DNA of 64,000 bases from Bremia lactucae (GCF_004359215.1 NC_090615.1:6017775-6081774); one strand, 5' to 3'; shown: positions 20,912 through 31,663, counted from the stretch's first letter. Notes: generated from the sequence alone by a model not told the origin. Translations and numbers: made by a program.

Positions 20912-20922
20912 TACTCATTTTC
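20912..20922 (+). promoter_or_regulatory. Candidate oomycete initiator upstream of the HECT gene
   Basis: ACTCATTTTCT fits the oomycete initiator pattern YTCATTYY and lies about 40 bp before the ATG at 20956, the usual spacing. No test was possible. Confidence 0.4.
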
Positions 20923-20955
20923 TGACCTCGTCGCCTGAGCGGCACCACAGACAGG

Positions 20956-22953
20956 ATGAATGCAGATATGGTGGTGCTTCTGGCGCTAAGTGGGCTGCTG
21001 TTTGTAGGAGCTTTCACTATGTTGCTGTTCTTCTGTCGGGTACAGCGCGATCGGGAGTCGCTTGTATTTATTCAAGAGACAGTTGACGTTTATCGAGAGG
21101 AGCTGAACGACAGCTTTAACGAGCAGGCCCTATGGCGCTGCGGCGTGTGCAAGTTTCTAAACCACCCGGAGCGGAAACTCTGCGACTTGTGCCAGACGTT
21201 ACGAGGCGCCGGGCGAGTTGTAACAGATTCTAAGAAATACACGAGCTCGACTGGGCCAAGTAGTCATTCAAAGAACAATGGAAACAGTGCTTTAGTGCGT
21301 AGAATGAGTGCTATTGGCGAGTCCGAAACTTTTTCTTCAGGGCAGGTGGACAATACCATTGGTGGGTCCCTTGAACGACCGAGCGGGGACTTTATGAAGC
21401 TTTTAACGGGGACGATTAAACTAAGCAAGTTGCAATTGGCAGCAAGTCGAAGGCAACAATGGAAACGAATGCCAACGACCGATGGATTGCATCGGTGGGT
21501 GCGACAGCGGTCAAGTAAACGAGAGGTACGAATTGGTGGACGGGATTCGCTAGAAAGTGATCCTGGCGGACGACTGTCGCTGAGTAGGTACTTGGACGCT
21601 ACTGAGCGCGATAGTACTTTATCGGTGGGATACATTCGAGTACGAGACTCCATGGGAAGATTGGTGTTAAACGAAAGCGATGTTGTTGCGACGGATTTTC
21701 ACTATCGAATTAACATCTTTGACGGCGCAGGGTCGTCTGAATTGATTATGAATCTCGAAGGAGTGCACAATTTGCCCTTTTCGGACAAAATTCGCTGGTT
21801 TACGACGGAGATTCATCGTCTGTGGTTACCGTGGGAATCCGGCCATGCTGAATTGGTTATTCGACGGGATCATTTGTTGCAAGACTCGTTTGAGCTTGTC
21901 GCGGCGATGAAGCCATATCAATTAAGACAGAGATGGCGTGTGGTGTTTGATGGAGAACCGGGAGTTGATGCAGGTGGCGTCATGCGTGAGTGGTTTACGC
22001 TGCTGTTTGATGAGCTCTTTGACCCTTCGTTTGGGCTTTTTGTCCATACTGTGGGTGACGAACGAAGCTATTGGATTAACGCGAGTTCCAATTTGCTACT
22101 AGGAGAAGAAGCGCATTTACGATACTATGAATTTGCCGGACGTCTTGTCGGGAAAGCCATTTTAGAAGAACATTTGATGCCAGTGCATCTAGCACTTCCA
22201 TTTCTCAAGCACGTTTTGGGCGTGCCGATTTCGTTCTCAGACTTGCAATTTCTTGATGATGAGATTTATCATAGTGCGTTGATTGTGAAATCAATTCAAG
22301 ATATTGAACCATTGTGTCTGGACTTTACAGCCACACGTGTTGTGAATGGTCATCCTGAAATCGTAGAGCTCGTTGAAGGAGGGGGTGATCTTGTCGTGAC
22401 GAACGAAAATCGCTTACGCTACTTGGATGTTCTGTTCAAGTATTATGTTCTTGGTAGCGTGAGCAATCAGCTACTATCGTTTCTTACGGCCCTTTATGAT
22501 GTTGTGCCGGAAGGACTTTTAAAACTCTTTGACTACCAAGAGCTTGAACTATTAATGTGTGGTGTGCCATCTATTGACGTGAAAGATTGGAGAAAACACA
22601 CGGATTTTGTCTTCTTTACACATAACGTCCCTTCCGATCTGGAACTCAATAATATTCAATGGTTCTGGGAAGTAGTCGAAAAAATGCGAAACGAAGATCG
22701 GGTTCGGTTGCTGCAATTTGCAACGGGTACGAGCCGTGTGCCGGCGCAGGGATTTAAGGGATTAATTAGTAGTGACGGTCGCGTACGACGATTTAATGTT
22801 GCGTTTACCGGCATGAATCAATCGCTTTTGTTTCCGAAAGCACACACGTGTTTTAATCGTCTGGATCTACCAATTTACAAATCCAAGAGAGTATTGGCAG
22901 AGTACGTCAAGATGATTGTGCAAATGGACATCACGGGTTTTACCATTGAGTAA
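20956..22953 (+). CDS. Membrane-anchored RanBP2-finger HECT E3 ubiquitin ligase
   Basis: An uninterrupted 665-residue frame. Residues 5-27 (VVLLALSGLLFVGAFTMLLF) form one hydrophobic span. Residues 60-80 hold a RanBP2-type zinc finger, W-x-C-x2-C-x10-C-x2-C (WRCGVCKFLN, LCDLCQ). A polar linker follows. From about residue 330 lies a HECT domain: MREWFTLLFDELFDP, YYEFAGRLVGKAI, LPFLKHVLGVPIS, LLQFATGTSRVP and the catalytic-cysteine segment AHTCFNRLDLP with Cys632. HECT enzymes take ubiquitin on this Cys and pass it to a substrate. The N-terminal anchor suggests action at a membrane, and RanBP2 fingers can bind ubiquitin or RNA; which applies here is unknown. The first ATG is chosen because it precedes the anchor and follows the initiator-like site. 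Confidence 0.92.
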   Translation: MNADMVVLLALSGLLFVGAFTMLLFFCRVQRDRESLVFIQETVDVYREELNDSFNEQALWRCGVCKFLNHPERKLCDLCQTLRGAGRVVTDSKKYTSSTGPSSHSKNNGNSALVRRMSAIGESETFSSGQVDNTIGGSLERPSGDFMKLLTGTIKLSKLQLAASRRQQWKRMPTTDGLHRWVRQRSSKREVRIGGRDSLESDPGGRLSLSRYLDATERDSTLSVGYIRVRDSMGRLVLNESDVVATDFHYRINIFDGAGSSELIMNLEGVHNLPFSDKIRWFTTEIHRLWLPWESGHAELVIRRDHLLQDSFELVAAMKPYQLRQRWRVVFDGEPGVDAGGVMREWFTLLFDELFDPSFGLFVHTVGDERSYWINASSNLLLGEEAHLRYYEFAGRLVGKAILEEHLMPVHLALPFLKHVLGVPISFSDLQFLDDEIYHSALIVKSIQDIEPLCLDFTATRVVNGHPEIVELVEGGGDLVVTNENRLRYLDVLFKYYVLGSVSNQLLSFLTALYDVVPEGLLKLFDYQELELLMCGVPSIDVKDWRKHTDFVFFTHNVPSDLELNNIQWFWEVVEKMRNEDRVRLLQFATGTSRVPAQGFKGLISSDGRVRRFNVAFTGMNQSLLFPKAHTCFNRLDLPIYKSKRVLAEYVKMIVQMDITGFTIE

Positions 22954-23110
22954 AGATTGCTCGTGTAGATTGTATTTATTGAGCGAGAAAGTTAAGAAAT
23001 TAGAAAAGTTAAACAATGTATTGTGTGAAATGGGTCTTTTTCGACAATTTATTTTATTGTAGTGGCATTCTCTGAGGAGTCATAATTAGTGAGGTTGAAA
23101 AAAACTAACA

Positions 23111-24010
23111 ATGCCTCCTAAATCAAAACTTTCTCGGTCGTCTAAAGCAGTCTCGAAGGGCTCTTCAAAGCGTGCGAAGGTGCTACCATCTACTTATGGT
23201 GAAGAGTTTGCACTAAATCGGATCGTTGCCAATGTCAGGAGGGCTACGGAGCACGCGCAGTTGCCAGAGAACGTCGTGACTGAACTTTTTGAGCAGAAAG
23301 CTACGGTCTCGTATTTGACTGCTGATTGCAAGAGCTGGGTCTATCATGTGCCCCGTTGGTACTGGCATATATTTCAGTATGCCACGCTCGAGCAAGTTAG
23401 CTTTGATGATAAAGGCACAAGTATATTGCCAACCACGTGGTCGACACTGTTTAAGCAAGCATGGGACGCGCATCCGAAGGACTATGATACCATCATGATG
23501 TTTGGTAAACCTGTCAAGCTTCCACGGTTCCAGCAGCTTTGTGGTGACATACGAAGCTACCGCTATTCTGGTAAGACATATCAAGCACAGAAAACGTTTC
23601 CGCCAGGACTTTGGCACGCTGTGCAGCACATGGAGCGAATTGTGAAAGACCCCGCGACAGAGCGGACAAGACTTACAGGGGGTCTTGTGAACTGGTATGA
23701 AAGCGGGGATCACTACATTGGACCCCATGCAGACGATGAGCGTGACATGATAGCATGTTCGCCAATCGTGGCTTTATCATTAGGAGCTACTCGGCGCTTT
23801 GTGTTTACGAAAAAACACTTGCAAAGTGCTGTAGTAAGTGGTGACGCGGTCCCACGGATGGAGTTGCAAGTGGGAGATGGCGATTTAATGATTATGGGCG
23901 GCTTTACACAAATGACCCATAAACATGCAGTACCCAAAATGACGCGGTGCCGGGAGCCAAGGATTAGCGTTACTTTGCGCTGCTTTCATGCGCAGCAATT
24001 AGAAAAGTAA
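23111..24010 (+). CDS. AlkB-like 2-oxoglutarate/Fe(II) dioxygenase (ALKBH2/3 type)
   Basis: 299 residues in one exon. The N-terminus is Lys/Ser-rich (PPKSKLSRSSKAVSKG), possibly a nuclear signal. The catalytic half has NWYESGDHYIGPHADDE with metal ligands His206 and Asp208, then PIVALSLGATRRFVF, GDLMIMGGFTQ, the second metal His272 in KHAVPK, and 2-oxoglutarate-binding Arg284 and Arg290 in RISVTLR. This layout (HxD, SLGA-R-F, M-G-TQ-x-H-x-VPK, R-x5-R) is that of ALKBH2/3-type enzymes that oxidatively remove alkyl groups from DNA or RNA bases. DNA repair is the likely role. The substrate strand preference cannot be told. The ATG lies in AACAATGCC with no upstream in-frame start seen. Confidence 0.92.
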   Translation: MPPKSKLSRSSKAVSKGSSKRAKVLPSTYGEEFALNRIVANVRRATEHAQLPENVVTELFEQKATVSYLTADCKSWVYHVPRWYWHIFQYATLEQVSFDDKGTSILPTTWSTLFKQAWDAHPKDYDTIMMFGKPVKLPRFQQLCGDIRSYRYSGKTYQAQKTFPPGLWHAVQHMERIVKDPATERTRLTGGLVNWYESGDHYIGPHADDERDMIACSPIVALSLGATRRFVFTKKHLQSAVVSGDAVPRMELQVGDGDLMIMGGFTQMTHKHAVPKMTRCREPRISVTLRCFHAQQLEK

Positions 24011-24396
24011 CATGCCTTCATTCACTTGTTTCTACGCAAAAAAAAAGAAGCTTTTTGTTCTTTTTTGTGTTCAAGCAGTAGCAACTTGAGGCCCGTTTGT
24101 AAAGATAAAATTAAGTGTAAATTTTATTTTAAAATTAATGTGAAACTCAAGTTTCAAGAAAAGATGGACGGTAAATCGAAATGAAGTTGCCACTCCGAGT
24201 GGTGCTTCACGGACGCAATAATTGCTTCCAAAGCACCACATTCTTCGAGACGACGAGCAATTGTCTTTTTTTTCGCTTGAAAAAACGGAAATTCGTCGAG
24301 CGATTGCTCGCTACTGAACTATTCAAATTCAAGTATTAACGTTTATAAAACCGACTAGTCACTGAAACGCGGGGTTACTAAAAATCGTATCCCGTC

Positions 24397-26841
24397 ATGC
24401 AAAAACGCACGGGGCGGCCAGTTCACCCACTATGGGCGCACTTTCACCGTGGCGAGAAGCGCAATCGCTATCATTACCACGCGTACTGCTCATACTGTGT
24501 GATTCGCTATGGCATGGACCGTGTGCCGCCTACACGGGGAGTCTCGTCCGACCTGCTCCGCCACCTCGAGAGCTGCCCGAACTGTCCCCGCAGTGTAGTC
24601 GAATCAGTACGAGAGCTCTGTGAGGGCCGAATACGAGCATCAAACGCTAAAAAAAATTGTGCCGTAGCATTGAATCAAGTGAAATCGACTGGTAGCACCA
24701 ACACAGTGACGGCGAAGGCGTCAGGGGCTCTGAAGAGGACGGCAAGTGAGGTCCTCGAGGTTGAAATGCTGTACAATACTGACTTTAGTGAACATAGTGA
24801 CACGAGCGTCGCATTAAAACGGAAGACAACGACGTTAGTCAAGTGTTTAAACGTGAACCCAAGTCGCAACGAGACTCCAGAAGACGTTTTGATGGAATGG
24901 AAGAGATCTTTATTACAAGTGGCCATTACAGCAGGTGTCTCTCCCTTAGCTCTCCAAACACCCGAGTTTCATAAACTTCTTCAAGTTTTGAATCCATTTC
25001 CTATCAAGACTACGAGCATACTTGACCACATTAGTAGTCCTGCCTTCTTAATTGAAACATCTGCGACCTTAGCTCATCGTCAACTGTATCGCTTGAAACA
25101 AGAGATGCTGGACTTTCGAGTTACGCGGGGGGTTACGTTAAGTATTACATGCTGGCGTACGCTGGAGTTACATAACCTCGTGGCGTTTACATTAACGAAT
25201 GAAGCTGGAGAGGCCGCGTGTGTACGAGTGGACGAGTTGCATCAGTGTCCTACATTAAACGCAAAAGATCTGGATACGAGCACGATTCCTTCGTTAGTAT
25301 CCCTTCTCACCTATGCAATCGAAAAGGTTTTGACGGATTTAATCAAAGAACAAAACATTCATGTCATTGGCATGGTGCCAAACTCCGCTTTGGCGTTTCG
25401 TGCGGCACAAAAAGTGTGTCAAATGCCTCAATGGCGCTCCCTTATCCTCGTTCCATGCATCGTAGCACAGCTAACGGTAATGGCTGGTACAGTCTTGACA
25501 CACGAACGGTATTGCGCGACTATTGGAGATTTAATCGAAGTGGCGTCGTATTTCTCAAATCATCGACTGCAAGAGCTCTTACGTGTCATGTCAGGCGATA
25601 CGAAAATGCGTCTACCTATTCCAATACGAGCGGATTGGAATTCCTTCATCACTTGTGTCTTACGAGTCCTGGACTATCAAGACGTGATCACTGCAGTATG
25701 TACGTCTCATGATGAAAAGGGCGTGTTCGTAGCTCCGTGGCCACTGCGGAAAATTGTACTTGATACCAATGTCCAATTTTGGAACATGTTGCAAGAGGTG
25801 GCAGTGCTTGTAGCACCTCTCCGGGAAGCCTACAGTCTTGTAGTTTTTCAAGCAAGTCGTCACGTCGACGCGAGTGATACAAGTGCCACGACGGTACGAA
25901 AAGGCTTGACGCTTGGTCAACTGTTGTACCAGCTAAGCCGATTAAATCAACAGTATACGACGCTTGTGGAATCCGTTAACTTGCATGCATCGCCGACTAG
26001 CTCTCGCAATGACATGACTGTCGTAGCTCGACAACTTATGGAAGTCTTGCATACGACGTGGCAATGCTATGATTTGCCGTTAATGGTGCTCGCTTACGTT
26101 TTAAATATTGACATGGATCAAGCACGACTTGATACGAGCAACAATGTGTGGCAGTGGCAAACCATCACGACATTGTTTTCTACTTACTTTCAACGCTGGT
26201 TTGGACGAGCAATTCCAGAGAACAAGGTCGAAGCGAGTTTTGATGCATACCAGCATCGACAATGGCCTTTTGATGCCGACACGATGAATTCTTACACGGA
26301 CAAGATGTCCTTTTATACTTTTGTATCAGACACGCACTTTGAAATGGGAGCGCTTTGTTGTCGCTTGTTTGCGATGACGTTGGCATGTGTGGATCTACGC
26401 CGGTTTGTGCGTGGAGTTGGCTTTCTACCTTTTGTAACACAGTCGACAGCACGTCGGAAGCAAGTCGAAATGCTTTTGCATGTGGGTTTTGCAACGACGA
26501 TCACGAATTCGTGTGTGTTTGATTCCGTGTTGGATGTTGACAATATTTTACCAGATCTCGTTCAGGCAAATCGTCCTGAAGATTTGCTTTGCCGTCAGGA
26601 TGACTGGAAATTGTTTGCAAAAGCCTGGAGACAAGTGCTGGTACATGAAATGGCTAGTCTGGACATAGCACGAAGGGAAAAGTTTCAACAAGATGGTACT
26701 GAAATTGCTACGAAGGACCAAGATTTCGCACTGCCTAAGCTCTTTTGCGAAACACTTCCACCACTACCTGCCGCCAGTGTCGTGACTTTATCACCTCATT
26801 CATTGTCGAAAGAAGCAATACAGGAATCAGTGGCGTTGTAG
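24397..26841 (+). CDS. BED zinc-finger protein with hAT-like body, intact
   Basis: 814 residues in one uninterrupted exon. Residues 8-65 look like a BED finger: HPLWAHFHRGEKRNRYHYHAYC, CSYC, later HLESCPNC. The middle part (about 170-330) has the layout of transposase-derived proteins: a conserved YLI/FLIET region, VTLSITCWRTLELHNLVAF where transposases read as the first RNase H strand, and VIGMVPNSALAFRAAQ in the second. A clear DDE triad and the C-terminal hAT dimerisation motif were not found. The full-length frame among dead transposons suggests a host-adopted (domesticated) protein, possibly a DNA-binding regulator. This is inference; a young hAT copy with lost ends is the alternative. 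Confidence 0.75.
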   Translation: MQKRTGRPVHPLWAHFHRGEKRNRYHYHAYCSYCVIRYGMDRVPPTRGVSSDLLRHLESCPNCPRSVVESVRELCEGRIRASNAKKNCAVALNQVKSTGSTNTVTAKASGALKRTASEVLEVEMLYNTDFSEHSDTSVALKRKTTTLVKCLNVNPSRNETPEDVLMEWKRSLLQVAITAGVSPLALQTPEFHKLLQVLNPFPIKTTSILDHISSPAFLIETSATLAHRQLYRLKQEMLDFRVTRGVTLSITCWRTLELHNLVAFTLTNEAGEAACVRVDELHQCPTLNAKDLDTSTIPSLVSLLTYAIEKVLTDLIKEQNIHVIGMVPNSALAFRAAQKVCQMPQWRSLILVPCIVAQLTVMAGTVLTHERYCATIGDLIEVASYFSNHRLQELLRVMSGDTKMRLPIPIRADWNSFITCVLRVLDYQDVITAVCTSHDEKGVFVAPWPLRKIVLDTNVQFWNMLQEVAVLVAPLREAYSLVVFQASRHVDASDTSATTVRKGLTLGQLLYQLSRLNQQYTTLVESVNLHASPTSSRNDMTVVARQLMEVLHTTWQCYDLPLMVLAYVLNIDMDQARLDTSNNVWQWQTITTLFSTYFQRWFGRAIPENKVEASFDAYQHRQWPFDADTMNSYTDKMSFYTFVSDTHFEMGALCCRLFAMTLACVDLRRFVRGVGFLPFVTQSTARRKQVEMLLHVGFATTITNSCVFDSVLDVDNILPDLVQANRPEDLLCRQDDWKLFAKAWRQVLVHEMASLDIARREKFQQDGTEIATKDQDFALPKLFCETLPPLPAASVVTLSPHSLSKEAIQESVAL

Positions 26842-27775
26842 CTCAAACACACTGGTGATTCAAAGCAAATTTGGCCTACTATTTTACGAAAAAAAAATTG
26901 TGCGGCGATGACTCTGCGTTCTAGCAAATAAGCGCGCGATTTCAGAGTCTTCCAGATGCATGATGATGCGGGAGATTGCGAGTTTGCGCCAAATAATCTG
27001 TCGCGCAAAAGTGAACAAGCTTTGGGGTACTCATTCGTTATTGCGACTTGAATTTTGATAAGCAAGAGTTCTCATGCGTGTTTCGAGAATGGCATAGCCG
27101 ACACACTTGCCAAACAAAGTGACAGTAGCAGGGAACAAGGCTACAAAGCGGCAATGTTTGTTTGGCGTATGCCGTTAATTTCATCTTGTCTTCGACGGCT
27201 ACCAGTAGCTCGTGTCTGCAAGTAAGGGAAATACTTTTCTTCGCTTACTAAACGTGCTTTTTTAAAAATGCGTGAAACTGCTTTTTGACACCTACGTACA
27301 TGTGTGATGGTAGTAGGTTCGAAGTGACGACGGAACAAAGCAAACACAGCAATGCAGAAACGTGTCTAGCAGTTGAACTCTTTATCTAGTGTGGAACCTT
27401 GCATAGGAGTTGTGCAGTCATAACTTACATAGCTCTTTGAGTCGCGAGCTCGTGTAAAAATATGAAGCAGACATCAAATGTTATCGGTTTTATCCTTTAA
27501 AGTTTACGTCGCTATTTCTGTTGCCCGTTACATAGTTATTGTTATCTTTAAGAGGAGAATTTTGTTTTTATAAATAATAATACCAATTTAACGTGGTAAT
27601 GTTGTGAATATTACCACACAAGGAACTATCGTTGCAGAAACGTGACAATTATAATAGTGGTTCAAAAAATGATATAATGATATATGCTTCAGTAGAGTCT
27701 CCCTTATTTACTATGGCTGGGACCAACCAATTTTGATTAAATAAAGGATTATTAAAATGCAGAGTTAGGATAAAG
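26842..27775. other. Unassigned AT-rich intergenic region
   Basis: Only short ORFs without motifs on either strand. Near 27585-27625 a small palindromic stretch (ACGTGGTAATGTTGTGAATATTACCAC) occurs. Confidence 0.4.
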
Positions 27776-28575
27776 TTGGGGTACATACTCCGCAAGGCGA
27801 TCGGCATAGAGAAGCAGAGACGTCCTGGCCTCACCCAGGAAGGAGGCTCTGTGTTGGTAAATGCTGGAGAAGCATGGAGTCACGGTCACCCAAGGAACAA
27901 TCAGCAACGTCATGAAGCGTTCTGCAGACCTGCTGGGTGCAGCCGAGAGCGATGCAGCCCTCCATTCCAAGCGACAGCGTGCGGTTTCGTACCCGCTGGT
28001 GGAGGCGGCTCTTGCTCGATGGATTATTGAGTATAAGGGTGTTGTCAACATCAGCGGACACCTAATCCAGAAAAAACCCGGCATCGTACATGAAGACGCT
28101 GTATCCAACCGTTAAGGATGAGGATGCACCCACATTCTCAATTGGTTGGTTGGAGAAATTCAAAAATCGCCACGGCATCTGCATGCGCCGTCGCTTTGGC
28201 GAAAGCGGATCTGTCGACGACAAAACACTGAAGGCGTGCCTGTCGGAAATCCGCGTTCAATTGGACCACTACAACGCCGCCAATTTCTGCAACATGGATG
28301 AGACCGGCCTGTTCTACCGAGTGCAGGCCGAATCATCGCTTTCGACACACCAGCTGGGTCAGAAGCAGAGCAAAGAGCGGATCCCAATGACCATCTGCTG
28401 CAGCGCAGATGGATCAGACAAGCTTCCGCTGTGGGTCATCGGAATGTTCTTCAACCCACGCTGTTTTAAAAACGTGGACCGCAGAAGACTGGGCGATGCC
28501 TATCACGCTGACAAAAACGCGTGGATGACTCTCAACGTGTTCAAACTAGAGGCTACAAGTAGCCTCTCGTTTTAA
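27776..28575 (+). pseudogene. pogo/Tigger-type transposase, truncated
   Basis: 27861-28115 reads MLEKHGVTVTQGTISNVMKR, the second helix-turn-helix of a CENP-B-like DNA-binding domain, then AALARWIIEYKGVVNISGHL. After a frameshift, 28090-28575 gives FSIGWLEKFKNRHGI, NFCNMDETGLFYRV (first catalytic Asp of the DDE_1 domain) and KERIPMTICCSADGSDKLPL, WVIGMFFNPRCFKN. The reading stops at NVFKLEATSSLSF, before the second catalytic Asp, so the catalytic half is missing. Confidence 0.85.
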
Positions 28576-29440
28576 AGCCGAAGTGGATAATTAGTCGATG
28601 AGCTGAGGTCCAAAATTGTCGGCATCCTATAGAATTCGGCTAATAGTTTGTCTCTGCTGAGCCCGTTTTCGTGACCCTTCATGTCTGATAGTGGACGACA
28701 CAGAGAATTATACCAAGCCGATGAGGTCGGTTCTGAGTAACACCGGTAATGGTATTTACGGGCTAAAAAAGTTATGTATTATTTGTGAAGTTGGGGTTAC
28801 TGCATTCTTAGTTTGGGGTTGTTATGGGATATTAAATGTGTAGTTATCTGGACTCAAAATTTGAGATTATTTGAATCAATTTAAAGGACAAAGCTCAAGA
28901 AGTGTTTGTAAAAATAATGTATTAATCAATTATTTAAGAAACCGTTGATCTCCCTCAGGTTTTGGTAAAATCGCCTCTGTTTGATATGTCTGGCTAGTTT
29001 TATGCATACATTCGTTGAATTTCCAGGCTGCCGCGTGAACGTCAGTAAACCTTTCTTCGCGATCTTCATTCGAGTGTTAAATTTCCACACGAAATAATTG
29101 TACTCATTTAGAACAGTATTTGCCCAAGCCATATTTGGGCTCATAACCTAATGAGATTTAATATAGAGGAGACAACTTAGTCAGAAGCAAATTGGCAAGT
29201 ACATCAGTCATGAACAAAAATATTTTTTTAGGCTTCAGCTAATAAGCAATAAGAAGATCGTCCATTAGCCGTTATGTAGCTGCATCTCAGCTACTGCTTG
29301 AAACCCACAATCTGTAATTTCTTGGATAACAATGATAAAAAAACGTAACGACGATACTTGAGCGTCCACTATGTTTTATCGTCAGCAATTTCATTTCATT
29401 TCCAGACCAGAATCAGATAGTAGGAACCCTTGCGCATGGG
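28576..29440. other. No recognisable gene
   Basis: AT-rich sequence between the pogo remnant and the Copia remnant. No motifs were seen on either strand. Confidence 0.4.
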
Positions 29441-29589
29441 CATCGATCTATTTCAAGCCAAGGAGATGCTTTGTCGCGGGTACGAAGGTATTCTTCTCAA
29501 GGACATGAGTGAACTTGCACTGAAGGCTACCAGAAGTGTCAAGAGCATTTTTTTCGGTCAAAGTAAATAAGAAACAAGTTTACTGGGAC

Positions 29590-29865
29590 ATGTTTCGTAT
29601 ATGGTAAAAAAAGGTCACAAGAAACAAGATTGTTGGAAGATTCCTGACAAAAAGCAGAATGGAGAACAAGCGTTTACCGTGAGTGACCAGAAGATTTAAG
29701 GGCGGCTATTTGACAGTGATGCAAGTAGTCACATGTGCCCATTCAAGGGTGTGTTTCTGGATATTCGATCACTCAACAGGTCGGTTGAAATTTAGGTTGC
29801 GAATGGAGAAACAGTTACGGCTGCTGCAGTTGGAACGGTACGGGTCTTATTGAAGAGCCAGAAGC
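29590..29865 (+). pseudogene. Copia gag zinc knuckle and protease start
   Basis: TGTTTCGTATATGGT followed by an A-run encodes CFVYGKK-type sequence and, after a frameshift in the A-run, GHKKQDCW, a degenerate CCHC knuckle. About 90 bp on, RLFDSDASSHMCPFKGVF corresponds to the Copia protease motif (D-S/T-G-A-S-x-H-M), with the Gly changed to Asp. Both point to a dead Ty1/Copia element whose later domains follow at 30250-32720. Confidence 0.65.
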
Positions 29866-30120
29866 ATTGTATTTACGGACCATGCGTCTTTACGCAAGCC
29901 CGTTATTAGTCTACACCTCTCGTAAAGTATTGCGAGATGATTTTCTTTCGTTGCAGAGTATAACTTCTCCGTGAAATATAAACCCGGAAGACTTTATATC
30001 GTCGCTGATGCCCACATCATCAGAATCAAGTTTAAATAAGCTGTATCGATTGGCCGAAGCATCAATACTGCAAATTATAACATGTTTCCTTAACGCATTC
30101 AAACTAGTCAATCCGTATCG
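29866..30120 (+). repeat. gypsy RNase H fragment plus dispersed motif, lodged inside Copia
   Basis: 29866-30010 encodes IVFTDHASLRKPV, then VKYKPGRLYIVADA, matching FFLYTDHASLHTAV and VEYKPGRFNVVADA of the gypsy element at 15600-15760. It is followed at 30030-30110 by TGTATCGATTGGCCGAAGC and CAATACTGCAAATTATAACA, nearly the same as 12600-12655. The piece interrupts Copia between protease and integrase. Confidence 0.75.
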
Positions 30121-30249
30121 AACACGTGCTCTACGTTACAAAATTGAATCGTAGACATCTGTCGATCCCTGCAATGTCTGCTAAAGGGTTACACATAACC
30201 TTTCAAATTACTACATGCGACACAAGGAACGAGCATGAAGTGGTGACAA

Positions 30250-31258
30250 GTGACCCAGAGGAAAAAAATGTTTGTTCTCGAATGCGAACAAATTAAGTCT
30301 GCAAACATAATTGAAATGGCTCGCGGTGGAGCCGAACCTGCGAGTCCAAGTTTATGGCACGCTCGATTAGGAGATCTATTAATGAAGGCGTTGGAAACCC
30401 TCGAATATTGTGTCGAAGGATTCAAGATGGAAGATAAGTCTACCGTTTTTGAAGACCAAGATGACATATGTGAAGGTTATGTGACTAGCAAGTTGTCAGG
30501 GGAGCCATTTCCTCAGTCAAGTTACGGCGAAGTGAAGACGACTTCACTACTTCAAGTAATTCATAGTGACGTGATAAATCCCATGGAGACCAAGTCACAG
30601 GGGTGAGCGAGATTGATCGTTGCATTTATTGACGATTTTTCATAATATGTCGTCGTGTATTACATTGCGCACAAGTCGGAAGTGGTCGATTAATTTTGTG
30701 GAGTACATGTCGATGATGGAGAATCAATTGGATGCAAAGATAAAATGTATTCGCACCGACAATGGTGACGAATATAGTAACAGTCGCTTCGACCAAGTGT
30801 GTCGACAGGCTGGAATTATGCACCAAGCGACAGATCCGTATTCGCCACAGCAAAATGAAATGGCTGAGCGAATGAACAGGACACTGACGGAACAAGCACG
30901 GTCAATGATTATTTACATGCAAGTTGAGAAGAATTGGTGGGCTAAAGCCATAAATATTGCGTCTTCTTATTACGATTTGTTTACCCTGCGCTTCTCACTT
31001 AATAAAGACTCGGATTTGATAACATCCCGATATGGTGGACACAATGCACCGGTTGCGTTGTTACCCGGTCAGAATTCTCAAGCATCAATTCCCGTAACAA
31101 GTACGATGCAATTGTACCTGTACAGAGTGACAATGGCGGGGAACGTGCGCCAAAACGTTCTTGCATCGCATATGAGCAAGCGAATAGGGCACTGGAAGCC
31201 TTATCGACATACCAAGATTCGATACGTTCTCCTCAATCCAAGATGTGGCCAAGACTGA
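30250..31258 (+). pseudogene. Copia GAG-pre-integrase and integrase
   Basis: 30250-30606 has LWHARLGDLLMKALETL, the H of the zinc-binding pre-integrase domain, then LLQVIHSDVINPMET, the first integrase Asp. A stop at 30604 separates 30620-31258, which gives KIKCIRTDNGDEYSNSRF (second Asp) and YSPQQNEMAERMNRTLTEQA (catalytic Glu). These are canonical Copia integrase blocks. Stops within them indicate decay. Confidence 0.85.
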
Positions 31259-31663
31259 GCTACATGCATTCAAACAAAAGAAATCGCGGAGTGCGGTGAA
31301 GAAATTTCCCGGTGAAAAGGTGATCGGAACCAAGTGGATGTTCGCGAGTAAGCGGAATGAAAAAAGAAAGATTAATCGATCTAAGGCACGTCTTGTTGCA
31401 TTGGGTTATAGACAAACCTTTCGTAAGGATTATTGCGACGCATATTCTCCCGTCGCAACCACAATTCGAATTGTGTCTTTCTGGCGGTCTGTTGTCATTT
31501 CGGCATGACTATACGCCAGTATGATGGTGACTCGGCTTTCATAAATGGAAATTTAGAAGAAGATGTCAACATCTTTGCGTCCCAAGGTGTTGACATGGAC
31601 GCGAGTCAAGTATTGAAGCTCAATCGAAGTTTGTACGGACTAACACAATCTGCTGCAACATGA
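31245..31663 (+). pseudogene. Copia reverse transcriptase, N-terminal half
   Basis: 31245-31508 reads GTKWMFASKRNEKRKINRSK, ARLVALGYRQTFRKDYCDAY and SPVATTIRIV, typical of RVT_2. After a frameshift, 31505-31663 gives MTIRQYDGDSAFINGNLEED (first catalytic Asp block; family D-V-x-x-A-F-L-x-G) and LNRSLYGLTQSA (SLYGLKQ motif). The frame ends at a stop at 31661-31663. Confidence 0.85.

Noticed and set aside
21264..21653. Minus-strand 129-codon ORF within the HECT gene
   Set aside because: It is a shadow of the HECT coding frame, with Arg/Ser-rich composition and no motif.
23213..23728. Minus-strand 171-codon ORF within the AlkB gene
   Set aside because: Antisense to a well-supported gene; no motif.
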